A DNA stretch of 64,000 nucleotides, from positions 34,942-98,941 of the forward strand of contig URBK01000009.1 of the NCBI GenBank assembly GCA_900546065.1, written 5' to 3'. The DNA is from an uncultured Alistipes sp. (GTDB taxonomy: Bacteria > Bacteroidota > Bacteroidia > Bacteroidales > Rikenellaceae). The position numbers and the translations under genes are program-made. Within the stretch, counting starts at the first letter, position 1. The number at the start of each line of letters is the position of its first letter. Of this stretch, positions 19,037 to 29,368 are shown piece after piece. Below the pieces are notes generated by a model. The model did no database searches. It saw nothing but the letters and a program-made list of their open reading frames with translations, and had not been told where the DNA came from.

Positions 19037-19093
19037 ATGACAAGCAGTCTGTATATTATTATTAGCCTAATCCTCGTGGTCTTGCGCAGATAA
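19037..19093 (+). CDS. Putative ilv leader peptide, Ile/Leu/Val-rich
   Basis: An 18-codon frame, ATG at 19037 and TAA at 19091-19093, reading MTSSLYIIISLILVVLRR. Ten of 18 residues are Ile, Leu or Val, in a run that includes three consecutive ATT codons (19055-19063). The stop codon lies one base before an arm that can pair as an antiterminator (19096-19104). This is the layout of a ribosome-mediated attenuation leader such as enterobacterial ilvL. It lies in the 5' leader of an operon that makes exactly these three amino acids. No homology to IlvL is claimed. Confidence 0.75.
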   Translation: MTSSLYIIISLILVVLRR

Positions 19094-19095
19094 CG

Positions 19096-19145
19096 GGAGA
19101 AAGGTTGTGTATATATACGGACGCGATTATATAAGGCCTTTCTCC
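19096..19145 (+). promoter_or_regulatory. Predicted antiterminator of the ilv attenuator
   Basis: GGAGAAAGG (19096-19104) is a perfect 9-base complement of CCTTTCTCC (19137-19145), the left arm of the terminator below. A ribosome stalled on the Ile/Leu/Val codons would leave this arm free and prevent termination. A ribosome at the leader stop codon (19091-19093) would cover it and let the terminator form. Confidence 0.7.
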
Positions 19146-19165
19146 TGCACGGGGAAAGGCCTTTT
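19133..19165 (+). terminator. Attenuator terminator before ilvD
   Basis: Stem AAGGCCTTTCTCC (19133-19145) with GGGGAAAGGCCTT (19151-19163), 13 bp with one G-T pair, 5-base loop and a short T-run. It lies inside the ilvD leader, about 40 bases before the start codon, and shares its left arm with the antiterminator. Confidence 0.8.
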
Positions 19166-19206
19166 CGGTACAGGGAATAGACGATAAAAGATAAAGTATT
19201 CGGACA

Positions 19207-21027
19207 ATGAAACACCAATTACGAAGCGCCGCGACCACAACGGGTCGCCGCATGGCCGGAGCCAGAAGCCTGTGGCGCGCAAACGGAATGACCAAAGAGC
19301 AGATGGGAATGCCCATAATCGGCATAGCCAACTCGTTCACACAGATGGTTCCCGGACACGTCCACCTGCACGAAATAGGACAATACGTCAAACAGCTCAT
19401 CGAGGCCGAAGGGTGCTTCGCCGCCGAGTTCAACACCATAGCCATCGACGACGGAATCGCAATGGGTCATGACGGCATGCTATACTCGCTCCCCTCGCGC
19501 GACATCATAGCCGACAGCGTCGAGTATATGGCCAATGCACATAAGGTCGACGCTCTGGTCTGCATAAGCAACTGCGACAAGATCACGCCCGGAATGCTCA
19601 TGGCGGCCATGCGCCTGAACATACCCACGGTATTCGTATCGGGCGGCCCGATGGAGGCCGGATCGTTCCGCGGCCGCGGTGTCGACCTGATCGACGCCAT
19701 GGTCATGAGCGCCGACGCCTCGTGCACCGATGCTGATGCCGACATGATCGAGGCTACGGCATGTCCCGGATGCGGTTCATGTTCGGGCATGTTCACCGCC
19801 AACTCGATGAACTGCCTCAACGAGGCCATAGGTCTGGCACTCCCGGGAAACGGTACCGTCGTAGCCACGCACGAAAACCGCAAGGGTCTGTTCGCACGTG
19901 CCGCCAAGCTCATCGTCGAGAATGCCAAACGGTACTACTTCGAGGGTGACGACTCGGTCCTGCCACGCTCGATAGCTACCAAGGCCGCCTTCGAGAACGC
20001 CATGTCGCTCGACATAGCCATGGGCGGATCGACAAATACAGTGCTCCACCTTCTGGCCATAGCCCACGAGGCGGGCGTGGACTTCACGATGAAGGACATA
20101 GACCGTCTTTCGCGCAAGATACCCGTACTGTGCAAGGTCGCACCCAACGGCTCATACCACGTGCAGGACGTAAACCGTGCGGGCGGCATCATGGGCATCC
20201 TCGGTGTCCTCGCCGACGCGGGTCTTATCGACACCACGGTCGGACGTGTCGACTCGCCGTCGCTGGCCGCGACTCTCGACAAATACTACTTCGCCTCGCC
20301 CTCGTTCAGCGACGAGGCCCGCAAGACATACCTCAGCGCCGCGGCCGGACGTTACAGCCGGCAGATGGCATCTCAGGCCGAATACTACGACTCGATGGAC
20401 GACAACCACGCCACGGGATGCATACGCGACATGGAGCACGCCTATTTCAAGGATGGCGGTCTGGCCGTGCTCTTCGGCAACATCGCCCGCAAGGGTTGCA
20501 TCGTCAAGACGGCAGGCGTCGATCCCGCGCTGTTCCGCTTCAGCGGCAAGGCCAAGGTATTCGAGTCGCAGGAGCAGGCCATGAACGGGATCCTCAACGA
20601 CGAGGTCAAGGCCGGCGACGTCGTGGTCATACGCTACGAAGGCCCCAAGGGCGGACCGGGCATGCAGGAGATGCTCTACCCCACGTCGTACCTCAAGTCG
20701 AAGCATCTGGACAAGGATTGCGCCCTGATTACCGACGGACGCTTCTCGGGCGGCACGTCGGGCCTCTCGATAGGGCACGTATCACCCGAAGCGGCTTCGG
20801 GCGGCGAGATCGGCATCATCCGCGACGGCGACATGATCGACATCGACATACCGGCACGCTCGATATCGCTGCGCATATCGGACGAGGAACTCGCCTCGCG
20901 TCTGGCCGCATGGCACGACCATCGTCCCCGCAACCGCGACCGCGTGGTGCCGCTCTCGCTCAAGGCATACTCGCTGCTGGTAAGCTCGGCAGATCAGGGC
21001 GCCGTAAGAATAGTTCCCGAAGAGTAA
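19207..21027 (+). CDS. ilvD: Dihydroxy-acid dehydratase
   Basis: 606 residues, normal length. It dehydrates the dihydroxy acids to the 2-keto acids of valine and isoleucine (cytoplasm, Fe-S enzyme). Cys123 in SNCDKITPG and the CPGCGSCSG cluster (Cys186, 189, 192) are present, as are the [14 protein letters not shown] block and the late [21 protein letters not shown]. First structural gene after the attenuator. The start [15 protein letters not shown] is the normal N-terminus. Confidence 0.97.
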   Translation: MKHQLRSAATTTGRRMAGARSLWRANGMTKEQMGMPIIGIANSFTQMVPGHVHLHEIGQYVKQLIEAEGCFAAEFNTIAIDDGIAMGHDGMLYSLPSRDIIADSVEYMANAHKVDALVCISNCDKITPGMLMAAMRLNIPTVFVSGGPMEAGSFRGRGVDLIDAMVMSADASCTDADADMIEATACPGCGSCSGMFTANSMNCLNEAIGLALPGNGTVVATHENRKGLFARAAKLIVENAKRYYFEGDDSVLPRSIATKAAFENAMSLDIAMGGSTNTVLHLLAIAHEAGVDFTMKDIDRLSRKIPVLCKVAPNGSYHVQDVNRAGGIMGILGVLADAGLIDTTVGRVDSPSLAATLDKYYFASPSFSDEARKTYLSAAAGRYSRQMASQAEYYDSMDDNHATGCIRDMEHAYFKDGGLAVLFGNIARKGCIVKTAGVDPALFRFSGKAKVFESQEQAMNGILNDEVKAGDVVVIRYEGPKGGPGMQEMLYPTSYLKSKHLDKDCALITDGRFSGGTSGLSIGHVSPEAASGGEIGIIRDGDMIDIDIPARSISLRISDEELASRLAAWHDHRPRNRDRVVPLSLKAYSLLVSSADQGAVRIVPEE

Positions 21028-21075
21028 CTATAGCGATCGGACGATATATCCAACAAGAAAAAACACGATACAGAT

Positions 21076-22821
21076 ATGACATCAGGTTTCAATGACAATG
21101 ATATGGAGACACCCGAGCAAGGCGCGTCGCAACCGCTGCCGCACATATCGGGCTCGGAGGCTCTCATACGTTCGTTTCTGGCCGAGGGCGTAGATACCAT
21201 CTTCGGCTATCCGGGAGGTGCCATCATCCCCGTATACGATGCACTCTACGACTACCGCGACCGTATAAACCATATTCTCGTTCGTCACGAGCAGTGTGCC
21301 GTACACGCCGCGCAGGGATACGCCCGCGCCAGCGGCAAGACGGGTGTCTGCATCGTCACCTCGGGCCCGGGCGCTACGAACACCGTGACGGGACTCGCCG
21401 ACGCCATGCTCGACTCGACACCCATCGTGCTCATAAGCGGACAGGTGGGATCGAAACTCCTCGGCACGGACGCATTCCAAGAGATCAACTTCATCGAGAT
21501 CACGCAGTCGGTCACCAAGTGGAACTGTCAGGTCAAGCGCGCCGCCGACATACCCGAAGTGTTGGCCAAGGCCTTCTACATAGCCTCGACGGGACGTCCG
21601 GGGCCGGTTGTGGTCGACATAACGAAGGATGCACAGGTCGGGATGCTCGACTTCGAATACAAGCCCGTACGTTTCATCCGCAGCTACCAGCCGCAGGTCG
21701 AGATCGACGAGAACCAGATACTCGAGGCTGCACGTCTGATCAATTTCGCCCGCAGGCCGATGGCTCTGGTGGGTCAGGGCGTGATTCTCGGGCACGCCGA
21801 GAAGGAGCTGCTCGCGTTCCTCGAGAAGAGCGACATGCCCGCTGCGGCCACGCTGCTCGGACTCTCGGCCCTGCCGTCGGACCATCCGCAATATGTCGGC
21901 ATGCTCGGCATGCACGGCAACTACGCCCCCAACATCAAGAACCGCGACTGCGACCTTCTCGTAGCAATAGGCATGCGTTTCGACGACCGCGTTACGGGCG
22001 ACCCTTCGAATTTCGGCATCAACGCCAAGATCGTACACCTCGAAATCGACCCCGCCGAGATAAACAAACTCGTCTATGCCGACGTGCCGGTTCTCGGCGA
22101 CGTGAAGCGTACACTCCCCATGATCACCGAGAAGATCTCGAAATGCGACCACTCGGAGTGGATAGACGAATTCCGCGTATGTTACAACATCGAGCGCGAG
22201 GAGATCATCGAGCCGGCAATCGAGCGCCGCGGCCCGCACCTGCGCATGGGTGAGGTTGTGGATGCCGTGGCACGGCAGTTCGACGATGCAATTCTTGTCA
22301 CCGACGTCGGCCAGCAACAGATGTTCGCCTCGCGTTACTTCCGTTTCAAGCATACGCGAAGCATCATCACCTCGGGCGGCCTCGGAACCATGGGCTTCGG
22401 CCTGCCCGCAGCCATAGGCGCCAAGATCGGCGCTCCGGATCGTGACGTATGTCTGTTCGTGGGCGACGGAGGCCTGCAGATGACACTTCAGGAGTTAGGA
22501 ACTATATTCCAGTCGAGCGTTCCAGTCAAGATCATACTCATGAACAACGGTTTTCTGGGCATGGTGCGCCAGTGGCAGGAACTCTTCTACAACCACCGCT
22601 ATTCGTTCACAGAACTCACAAATCCCGATTTCGAACTTATCGCCCGCGGCAACCACATACCCTACCGCTGCATCGAACGGCACGACGAGCTGGACGAGGC
22701 CATAGCTCAGATGAAGAGCTGTCCCACGGCCTTCCTCCTTGAGGTACGCGTAGAGCGTGAGGAGAATGTCTTCCCGATGGTGCCGGCAGGCATGCCCGTA
22801 AACGACATACGTCTCGAATAA
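21076..22821 (+). CDS. ilvB: Acetolactate synthase, large (catalytic) subunit
   Basis: 581 residues. This ThDP enzyme condenses pyruvate with pyruvate or 2-ketobutyrate. FGYPGGAIIPVYDAL and the RHEQCAVHAAQGYARASG block carry the catalytic Glu. GPGATNTVTG, the central FAD-region block, and the ThDP/Mg motif GDGGLQMTLQELGTI...MNNGFLGMVRQWQ are all intact. A short non-conserved N-terminal tail (MTSGFNDNDMETPEQ) precedes the domain. Followed 18 bases later by its regulatory subunit. Confidence 0.97.
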   Translation: MTSGFNDNDMETPEQGASQPLPHISGSEALIRSFLAEGVDTIFGYPGGAIIPVYDALYDYRDRINHILVRHEQCAVHAAQGYARASGKTGVCIVTSGPGATNTVTGLADAMLDSTPIVLISGQVGSKLLGTDAFQEINFIEITQSVTKWNCQVKRAADIPEVLAKAFYIASTGRPGPVVVDITKDAQVGMLDFEYKPVRFIRSYQPQVEIDENQILEAARLINFARRPMALVGQGVILGHAEKELLAFLEKSDMPAAATLLGLSALPSDHPQYVGMLGMHGNYAPNIKNRDCDLLVAIGMRFDDRVTGDPSNFGINAKIVHLEIDPAEINKLVYADVPVLGDVKRTLPMITEKISKCDHSEWIDEFRVCYNIEREEIIEPAIERRGPHLRMGEVVDAVARQFDDAILVTDVGQQQMFASRYFRFKHTRSIITSGGLGTMGFGLPAAIGAKIGAPDRDVCLFVGDGGLQMTLQELGTIFQSSVPVKIILMNNGFLGMVRQWQELFYNHRYSFTELTNPDFELIARGNHIPYRCIERHDELDEAIAQMKSCPTAFLLEVRVEREENVFPMVPAGMPVNDIRLE

Positions 22822-22839
22822 CGATTAAGCGAACACACG

Positions 22840-23412
22840 ATGGAAAAGGAGTTTATAATAATCATATTTTCGGAGAACAAGGTCGGTCTGCTCAGCCAGA
22901 TAACAACCGTATTCACCCACCGCAACGTCAACATCGATTCGCTCACGGCATCCGAGTCGGCCATCGAGGGCATATACAAGTATACCATCATGGTCAAGAA
23001 CGACCCCGACCGTGTCGAGAACCTTGTCAAGCAGATCGAGAAGAAGATCGACGTGTTGAAGGTCTTCTGCTATACGCCCGACGAAGTGGTGCTTCAGGAG
23101 CTGGCGCTATACAAGGTGCAGCGCAGCCGCAACGTCGAGGAATTGGTGCGCCGACACAATGTCCGCATCCTCGAGATACACGACGACTACATCGTACTCG
23201 AGAAGACGGGCCACCGCAACGAGATACAGTCACTCTACCGCATGCTCGAGCCTTACGGCGTATATCAGTTCGTGCGGTCGGGACAGGTGGCAATCATCAA
23301 GTCGCGCCGCGAGCTGCTGAACGAGTATCTCGACCATGTGAACGACCGTTACCGCCGTTTCCTCGCCTCGCAACAGGAACTGAACGACGACACCAAAGGC
23401 GACAAACAATAG
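22840..23412 (+). CDS. ilvN: Acetolactate synthase, small (regulatory) subunit
   Basis: 190 residues. An N-terminal ACT domain (EFIIIIFSENKVGLLSQITTVFTHRNVNIDSLTAS) binds valine for feedback control of IlvB, and a second ACT-like half follows (ELALYKVQ...VRILEIHDDYIVLEKTGHRNEI). Length matches the longer IlvH-type subunits. Lies directly after ilvB. Confidence 0.95.
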   Translation: MEKEFIIIIFSENKVGLLSQITTVFTHRNVNIDSLTASESAIEGIYKYTIMVKNDPDRVENLVKQIEKKIDVLKVFCYTPDEVVLQELALYKVQRSRNVEELVRRHNVRILEIHDDYIVLEKTGHRNEIQSLYRMLEPYGVYQFVRSGQVAIIKSRRELLNEYLDHVNDRYRRFLASQQELNDDTKGDKQ

Positions 23413-23533
23413 CATACGGCAACAGGATATCCAATATAAAATATCTGAATAAAAATATGGCGGCAGCAGCAAGCCGCAGCAAACAACGAAAAATACGGAA
23501 AATACTCAACTTTCAACTTAATTACAAAAAACT

Positions 23534-24580
23534 ATGGCAAAGATCAATTTCGGCGGCGTCGAGGAGAACGTCGTAACACGTGAGGAGTATCCTCTGGCAA
23601 AAGCACTCGAAACGCTCAAGAACGAGACTATCGCAGTGATCGGTTACGGAGTACAGGGCCCCGGACAGTCACTTAACCTCAAGGATAACGGTTTCAACGT
23701 CATCGTAGGTCAGCGTAAGGGTACCAAGAGCTGGGACAAGGCCGTTGCCGACGGCTGGGTACCGGGTGAGACGCTCTTCGAGATCGAGGAGGCGGCCGAC
23801 CGCGGAACCATCATCGAGTATCTGCTTTCGGATGCCGGACAGATCGCCGTATGGCCCAAGATCAAGAAGTACCTTACCCCGGGCAAGGCTCTCTACTTCT
23901 CGCACGGCTTCGGCATCACCTACAAGGAGCGTACGGGCATCATTCCCCCCGCCGACATCGACGTCATACTCGTCGCACCCAAGGGCTCGGGCACGTCGCT
24001 GCGCCGCATGTTCCTTCAGGGCCGCGGTCTGAATTCGAGCTATGCAATCTTCCAAGACGCTACGGGCAAGGCGTGGGACCGCGTCATATCGCTCGGCATA
24101 GGCGTCGGCTCGGGCTACCTGTTCGAGACTACCTTCAAGCGTGAGGTTTACTCTGACCTGACGGGTGAGCGCGGTACTCTGATGGGAGCCATTCAGGGTA
24201 TCTTCGCAGCACAGTACGACACGCTGCGTGCAAACGGCCACACCCCGTCGGAGGCCTTCAACGAGACCGTCGAGGAGCTTACGCAGAGCCTTATGCCCCT
24301 GATCGGCGAGAACGGTATGGACTGGATGTACGCCAACTGCTCGACTACGGCACAGCGCGGTGCGCTCGACTGGTGGAAGAAGTTCCGCGACGCCACGCGT
24401 CCCGTCTTCGACGAACTCTACCGTGAGGTTGCCGCCGGAAACGAGGCTCAGCGCAGCATCGACTCGAACAGCCAGCCCGACTACCGCAGCAAACTCGAGG
24501 AGGAGCTTCGCCAGATGCGCGAGACGGAGATGTGGCAGGCTGGCGCCGTTGTGCGCAAGCTGCGTCCCGAGAACAACTAA
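23534..24580 (+). CDS. ilvC: Ketol-acid reductoisomerase
   Basis: 348 residues, class I length. It converts acetolactate and acetohydroxybutyrate to dihydroxy acids with NADPH. The Rossmann loop GYGVQGPGQSLNLKDNG, the cofactor-choice loop GQRKGTKSW, and the knotted C-terminal domain with EVYSDLTGERGTLMGAIQG, YDTLRANG and NCSTTAQRGALDWW (metal ligands) are all there. A 121-base gap separates it from ilvN; no terminator or promoter was seen in it. Confidence 0.97.
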   Translation: MAKINFGGVEENVVTREEYPLAKALETLKNETIAVIGYGVQGPGQSLNLKDNGFNVIVGQRKGTKSWDKAVADGWVPGETLFEIEEAADRGTIIEYLLSDAGQIAVWPKIKKYLTPGKALYFSHGFGITYKERTGIIPPADIDVILVAPKGSGTSLRRMFLQGRGLNSSYAIFQDATGKAWDRVISLGIGVGSGYLFETTFKREVYSDLTGERGTLMGAIQGIFAAQYDTLRANGHTPSEAFNETVEELTQSLMPLIGENGMDWMYANCSTTAQRGALDWWKKFRDATRPVFDELYREVAAGNEAQRSIDSNSQPDYRSKLEEELRQMRETEMWQAGAVVRKLRPENN

Positions 24581-24645
24581 TCCCCCAAAACCCGAACCGG
24601 CATCGGGCCTCGGAGTCCGGTGCCGATTCCTAATTTACGCATAAC

Positions 24646-26142
24646 ATGAGCGAAAAAGTATATATCTTCGACACCACCCTCCGCGATGCGGAGCAGGTTC
24701 CGGGATGCCAGCTCAACACCATAGAGAAGATCGAGGTGGCGCGGCAGCTCGAAAAATTGGGTGTGGACATCATCGAAGCGGGCTTCCCGATATCGAGTCC
24801 GGGAGACTTCAACTCGGTGGTCGAGATCTCGAAGGCGGTAACGCGCCCCGTCATCTGTGCCCTCACGCGCGCCGTGAAGAAGGATATCGACGTGGCGGCC
24901 AAGTCGCTGGAGTTCGCCAAACGCGGCCGTATCCATACGGGTATCGGCACCTCGACATACCACATCTACGAAAAGCTGCGCATGACCCCCGAAACGGTCA
25001 TCGAGCAGGCCGTCGATGCGGTGAAGTATGCCCGCCGTTTCGTCGATGACGTGGAGTTCTACGCCGAGGATGCAGGCCGCACCGAGAACGAGTTTCTGGC
25101 CCGCGTGGTGGAGGCCGTAATCGCGGCCGGCGCCACTGTCGTAAACATACCCGACACGACGGGTTACTGTCTGCCGAGCGAGTACGGCGCCAAGATCGCC
25201 TACCTTAAGAACAACGTCCCCAACATCGACAAGGCCGTCATCTCGACCCACTGCCACAACGATCTGGGCATGGCCACGGCCAACACGCTGGCTGCCGTCG
25301 AGAATGGTGCCCGCCAGATGGAGGTGACGATAAACGGTCTGGGCGAACGTGCCGGAAATACGGCCCTCGAGGAGGTCGTTATGGCAATAAAGTGCCACAA
25401 GAATCTCGACTTCGAGGTAGGTATCGACACGCGGCAGATCATCTCTACGAGCCGTCTTGTGTCGAACCTCATGCGTATGCCCGTACAGCCCAACAAGGCC
25501 ATTGTCGGCCGCAACGCCTTTGCGCACTCGTCGGGAATACATCAGGACGGCGTGCTCAAGAACCGCGAGACGTATGAGATAATCGACCCCGAGGATGTCG
25601 GAGTAGACCAGTCGAGCATCGTCCTGACGGCCCGCAGCGGCCGCGCGGCGCTCAAGCACCACCTCGCAGAGATAGGCTACACGCCCGAAGGCGAGGAGCT
25701 GGACGAGATATACCAGCGTTTTCTGGAGCTGGCCGACAAGAAGAAGATGGTCACCACGCGCGATCTGGAGGTACTCGTGGGTACGGCCGCCTCGCGCCGC
25801 CGCATGAGCATACAGCTCACGGGGCTGCAGGTCGTCTGCGGCAAGACGAGCATACCGACAGCTACCGTACAGATCAGCTTCGACGGCGACACCTTCACCG
25901 AGACTGCTACCGGAAACGGTCCCGTCGATGCAGCCATCACCGCCGTCAAGAACATCACCAAGCGTCGTGTCCATATCGAAGAGTACCTCGTGCAGGCCAT
26001 CACGCGCGGCAGCGACGACATGGGCAAGGTACACATCCAGATCTCGCACAAGGGCAAGATGTATCACGGCTTCGGCGCCTCGACCGATATCGTAACCGCA
26101 TCGGTGGAGTCGTTCATAGATGCAATTTCGAAAATAGCATAA
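24646..26142 (+). CDS. leuA: 2-Isopropylmalate synthase
   Basis: 498 residues. [12 protein letters not shown] and [14 protein letters not shown] are the DRE-TIM active-site blocks with the metal His pair. The C-terminal ~120 residues form the LeuA allosteric domain ([24 protein letters not shown]...). It adds acetyl-CoA to 2-ketoisovalerate, the first step to leucine, and is usually inhibited by leucine through that domain. Citramalate synthase shares the fold, but the operon, with leuC, D and B next, supports leuA. Confidence 0.93.
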   Translation: MSEKVYIFDTTLRDAEQVPGCQLNTIEKIEVARQLEKLGVDIIEAGFPISSPGDFNSVVEISKAVTRPVICALTRAVKKDIDVAAKSLEFAKRGRIHTGIGTSTYHIYEKLRMTPETVIEQAVDAVKYARRFVDDVEFYAEDAGRTENEFLARVVEAVIAAGATVVNIPDTTGYCLPSEYGAKIAYLKNNVPNIDKAVISTHCHNDLGMATANTLAAVENGARQMEVTINGLGERAGNTALEEVVMAIKCHKNLDFEVGIDTRQIISTSRLVSNLMRMPVQPNKAIVGRNAFAHSSGIHQDGVLKNRETYEIIDPEDVGVDQSSIVLTARSGRAALKHHLAEIGYTPEGEELDEIYQRFLELADKKKMVTTRDLEVLVGTAASRRRMSIQLTGLQVVCGKTSIPTATVQISFDGDTFTETATGNGPVDAAITAVKNITKRRVHIEEYLVQAITRGSDDMGKVHIQISHKGKMYHGFGASTDIVTASVESFIDAISKIA

Positions 26143-26154
26143 CCACACTGTCAG

Positions 26155-27546
26155 ATGAATACGCTTTTCGACAAGATATGGGATGCACACACGGTGAAGG
26201 TCCTCGACGGGGATTCGTGCGTGCTCTACATCGACCGTCAGTACATACACGAAGTGACAAGTCCGCAGGCCTTCGCCTCGCTACGCGAGCGCGGCATCGG
26301 GGTCTTCCGCCCCGCACAGGTGACGGCCAGCCCCGACCATAACATCCCCACGCACGACCAGCACTTGCCAATAGCCGACCCGCAGTCGGCGGCACAGGTG
26401 GCAGCGCTGTATGCCAATTGTGCCGACAACAACATCACCATCTTCCCGATAGGGTCGCCACGCAACGGCATAATCCATGTCGTCGGGCCCGAGACGGGGC
26501 TCACGCAGCCCGGCATGACCATCGTCTGCGGCGACAGCCACACCTCGACCCACGGGGCTTTGGGATGTGTCGCTTTCGGTATCGGCACCAGCGAAGTGGA
26601 GATGGCCCTCGCCTCGCAATGCATCCTGCAATCGAAGCCGAAAAGCATGCGCATAAACGTCGAGGGAAAGTTGCGGCCGGGAGTATGTTCGAAGGACATA
26701 ATCCTCCACATCATCTCGAAGATCGGCACGGGAGGCGGCACGGGTCACTTCGTCGAGTTTGCCGGTTCGGCCATACGTTCGCTCTCAATGGAGGCGCGCA
26801 TGAGCATCTGCAACATGAGCATCGAGATGGGTGCCCGCGGCGGCATGATAGCTCCCGACCAGACCACATTCGACTACCTCAAGGGGCGCGAGTTCGCCCC
26901 AAAGGGCAAGGCGTGGGACGAGGCCGTGGAGCGTTGGAACGCGCTTCGCTCGGATCCCGACGCCGTGTTCGACAAGGAGATCACGTTCAATGCCGCGGAA
27001 ATAGAACCTATGATAACATACGGCACAAACCCATCGATGGGCGTAGCCGTGGGCGGCGTAATTCCCGAAGCCCCGGACGATGCCGCCGCACGCGCATCCT
27101 TTGACAAGGCTCTCGACTACATGGGATTCCATGCGGGTGAGAGGATGGAGGGCAAGAAGGTCGACTACGTCTTCGTCGGCAGCTGCACTAACGGCCGCAT
27201 AGAGGATCTGCGGGCATTCGCCTCGATCGTCAAGGGCCGCAAGAAGGCTCCCGGCGTCACGGTATGGATCGTGCCGGGCAGCAAGCAGGTCGAGCGTCAG
27301 GCCATAGAGGAGGGCCTGCGCGACATACTTGAGGAGGCGGGCTTCACGCTCCGTCAACCCGGATGTTCGGCATGTCTGGCCATGAACGACGACAAGATCC
27401 CGGCCGGAAAATATTGTGTCGCCACCTCGAACCGCAACTTCGAGGGGCGTCAGGGCCCCAATGCCCGCACACTGCTTGCCGGCCCGCTCGTAGCGGCCGC
27501 CGCGGCCGTCACGGGCGAGGTGACAGACCCGCGCCGACTCATGTAA
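26155..27546 (+). CDS. leuC: 3-Isopropylmalate dehydratase, large subunit
   Basis: 463 residues. An aconitase-family [4Fe-4S] enzyme with cluster cysteines in [13 protein letters not shown] and [39 protein letters not shown] and [12 protein letters not shown] are standard LeuC blocks. It works with LeuD, which follows 20 bases later. Confidence 0.97.
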   Translation: MNTLFDKIWDAHTVKVLDGDSCVLYIDRQYIHEVTSPQAFASLRERGIGVFRPAQVTASPDHNIPTHDQHLPIADPQSAAQVAALYANCADNNITIFPIGSPRNGIIHVVGPETGLTQPGMTIVCGDSHTSTHGALGCVAFGIGTSEVEMALASQCILQSKPKSMRINVEGKLRPGVCSKDIILHIISKIGTGGGTGHFVEFAGSAIRSLSMEARMSICNMSIEMGARGGMIAPDQTTFDYLKGREFAPKGKAWDEAVERWNALRSDPDAVFDKEITFNAAEIEPMITYGTNPSMGVAVGGVIPEAPDDAAARASFDKALDYMGFHAGERMEGKKVDYVFVGSCTNGRIEDLRAFASIVKGRKKAPGVTVWIVPGSKQVERQAIEEGLRDILEEAGFTLRQPGCSACLAMNDDKIPAGKYCVATSNRNFEGRQGPNARTLLAGPLVAAAAAVTGEVTDPRRLM

Positions 27547-27566
27547 CACCCTCACAGAAAAGAGCC

Positions 27567-28172
27567 ATGAGAAACAAATTCACAACACTCATATCGACGG
27601 CCGTGCCTCTGCCGATAGAGAACATCGATACCGATCAGATCATACCGGCACGCTTCCTCAAGGCCACCACGCGCGAAGGATTCGGCGCTAACCTCTTCCG
27701 CGACTGGCGTTACGACGCCGCGGGTAACCCCAAGGCAGACTTCGTACTCAACTCGCCGCGATACGGCGGTCAGATCCTTGTCGCAGGCAAGAACTTCGGC
27801 TGCGGCTCGAGCCGCGAGCACGCCGCATGGGCCATTGCCGGTGCAGGGTTCCGCGCCGTGGTGTCGAGTTTCTTCGCCGACATCTTCCGCAACAACGCCC
27901 TCAACAACGGGCTGCTGCCCGTCACCGTGAGCGAGGGGATGCTTAAGAAGATTTTTGAGGCCGTGGAGCGCGACCCAGCAACGCAGCTCAAGATAGATCT
28001 TCCAGCACAGACTATACAGATCGTCGGCACACCTTTCAGCGAGTCGTTCGAGATAACGGCATACAAGAAGCAGTGCCTAATGAACGGCTACGACGACGTG
28101 GACTATCTGGTAAGCATACGCGACCAGATTGCCGACTTCGAGCATACGCACCACTGCGGCCCGCAACGGTAA
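27567..28172 (+). CDS. leuD: 3-Isopropylmalate dehydratase, small subunit
   Basis: 201 residues from ATG 27567 ([16 protein letters not shown]); the longer frame overlaps leuC and is not used. The swivel domain shows [32 protein letters not shown] and [17 protein letters not shown]. Length is typical. Followed by leuB after 92 bases. Confidence 0.97.
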   Translation: MRNKFTTLISTAVPLPIENIDTDQIIPARFLKATTREGFGANLFRDWRYDAAGNPKADFVLNSPRYGGQILVAGKNFGCGSSREHAAWAIAGAGFRAVVSSFFADIFRNNALNNGLLPVTVSEGMLKKIFEAVERDPATQLKIDLPAQTIQIVGTPFSESFEITAYKKQCLMNGYDDVDYLVSIRDQIADFEHTHHCGPQR

Positions 28173-28264
28173 TCGCGGCGGCCGAAAGCCCCCCGATACA
28201 AGGCTGGGATTGATTGAAAAAAGATGCGCAAAATAGATCCAAATACAAAAAACGACAAACATAA

Positions 28265-29344
28265 ATGAAAGAGATCAAGATAGCCGTGCTTCCGGGTGAC
28301 GGCATTGGCCCCGAAATCGTGGCACAGGCCGTCAAGGCCGTAGATGCCGTAGCCGCACGCTTCGCATACAAGCCGCAATATACATACGCGGTTGTCGGCG
28401 CCGCCGCCATAGATGCCGTAGGCGACCCCTACCCCGAGGCTACGCACAACACATGTATGGAGTCCGATGCCGTACTCTTCGGCGCCATCGGCGACCCGCG
28501 CTTCGACAACGCCCCCAACGCCAAGGTGCGGCCCGAGCAGGGACTGTTGGCCATGCGCAAGAAGCTGGGTCTGTATGCCAACCTGCGCCCCGTCACCACA
28601 TTCCCCACGTTGCTGCACCGCTCGCCGCTGCGTGCCGATCTTGTTGAGGGAGCCGACTTCCTCTGCGTGCGGGAACTGACGGGAGGTCTCTATTTCGGAC
28701 GTCCGCAGGGCCGTTCGGAGGATGGACTCACGGCATACGACACGTGTGTCTACACGTGCGCCGAGATCGAGCGTATATGCCGTCTCGGATTCGAATATGC
28801 GGCCAAACGCCGCGGCAAGCTCACCATCGTCGACAAGGCCAACGTATTGGCAACGTCGCGTCTGTGGCGCCAAACCGCACAGCGTCTGGCAGCCGAATAC
28901 CCGTCAGTCGAAACCGAGTTCATGTTCGTCGACAACGCCGCCATGAAGATCATACAGCAGCCGCGTCACTTCGATGTCATAGTCACGGAGAATATGTTCG
29001 GAGACATTCTTACGGACGAGGCGAGCGTCATAACCGGCTCGCTCGGACTTCTGCCCTCGGCCTCGATCGGAACAGGCACGTCGCTCTTCGAACCCATACA
29101 CGGTTCCTATCCTCAGGCTGCGGGGAAGAACATAGCCAACCCTGTTGCCACGATCCTCTCGGCGGCAATGATGTTCGAATACGCCTTCTCGGACATGGAG
29201 GCCGGGGCCGCAATACGCCGCGCCGTGGATGCCTCGATACGCGAGGGCGTCACCACGGAGGATATCGCCGCCGACGGCGCAAAACCCTGCTCGACAACCG
29301 AGGTGGGAGACTTCATCGCCTCGCGCATAGCCGCCGGCGAGTGA
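28265..29344 (+). CDS. leuB: 3-Isopropylmalate dehydrogenase
   Basis: 359 residues. This NAD-dependent beta-decarboxylating enzyme completes the leucine-specific steps. [33 protein letters not shown], the catalytic Lys in [11 protein letters not shown], and [19 protein letters not shown] with metal-binding Asp residues are intact. Confidence 0.97.
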   Translation: MKEIKIAVLPGDGIGPEIVAQAVKAVDAVAARFAYKPQYTYAVVGAAAIDAVGDPYPEATHNTCMESDAVLFGAIGDPRFDNAPNAKVRPEQGLLAMRKKLGLYANLRPVTTFPTLLHRSPLRADLVEGADFLCVRELTGGLYFGRPQGRSEDGLTAYDTCVYTCAEIERICRLGFEYAAKRRGKLTIVDKANVLATSRLWRQTAQRLAAEYPSVETEFMFVDNAAMKIIQQPRHFDVIVTENMFGDILTDEASVITGSLGLLPSASIGTGTSLFEPIHGSYPQAAGKNIANPVATILSAAMMFEYAFSDMEAGAAIRRAVDASIREGVTTEDIAADGAKPCSTTEVGDFIASRIAAGE

Positions 29345-29368
29345 CAACAAACGTAAACCAGACAAAAG

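Noticed and set aside
18905..19093. 62-codon frame containing the ilv leader peptide
   Set aside because: Its start lies upstream of the predicted transcription start near 18975; only the last 18 codons have the Ile/Leu/Val bias.
24577..26250. 557-codon frame antisense to leuA
   Set aside because: Shadow of leuA; His/Arg/Val-rich translation without domains.
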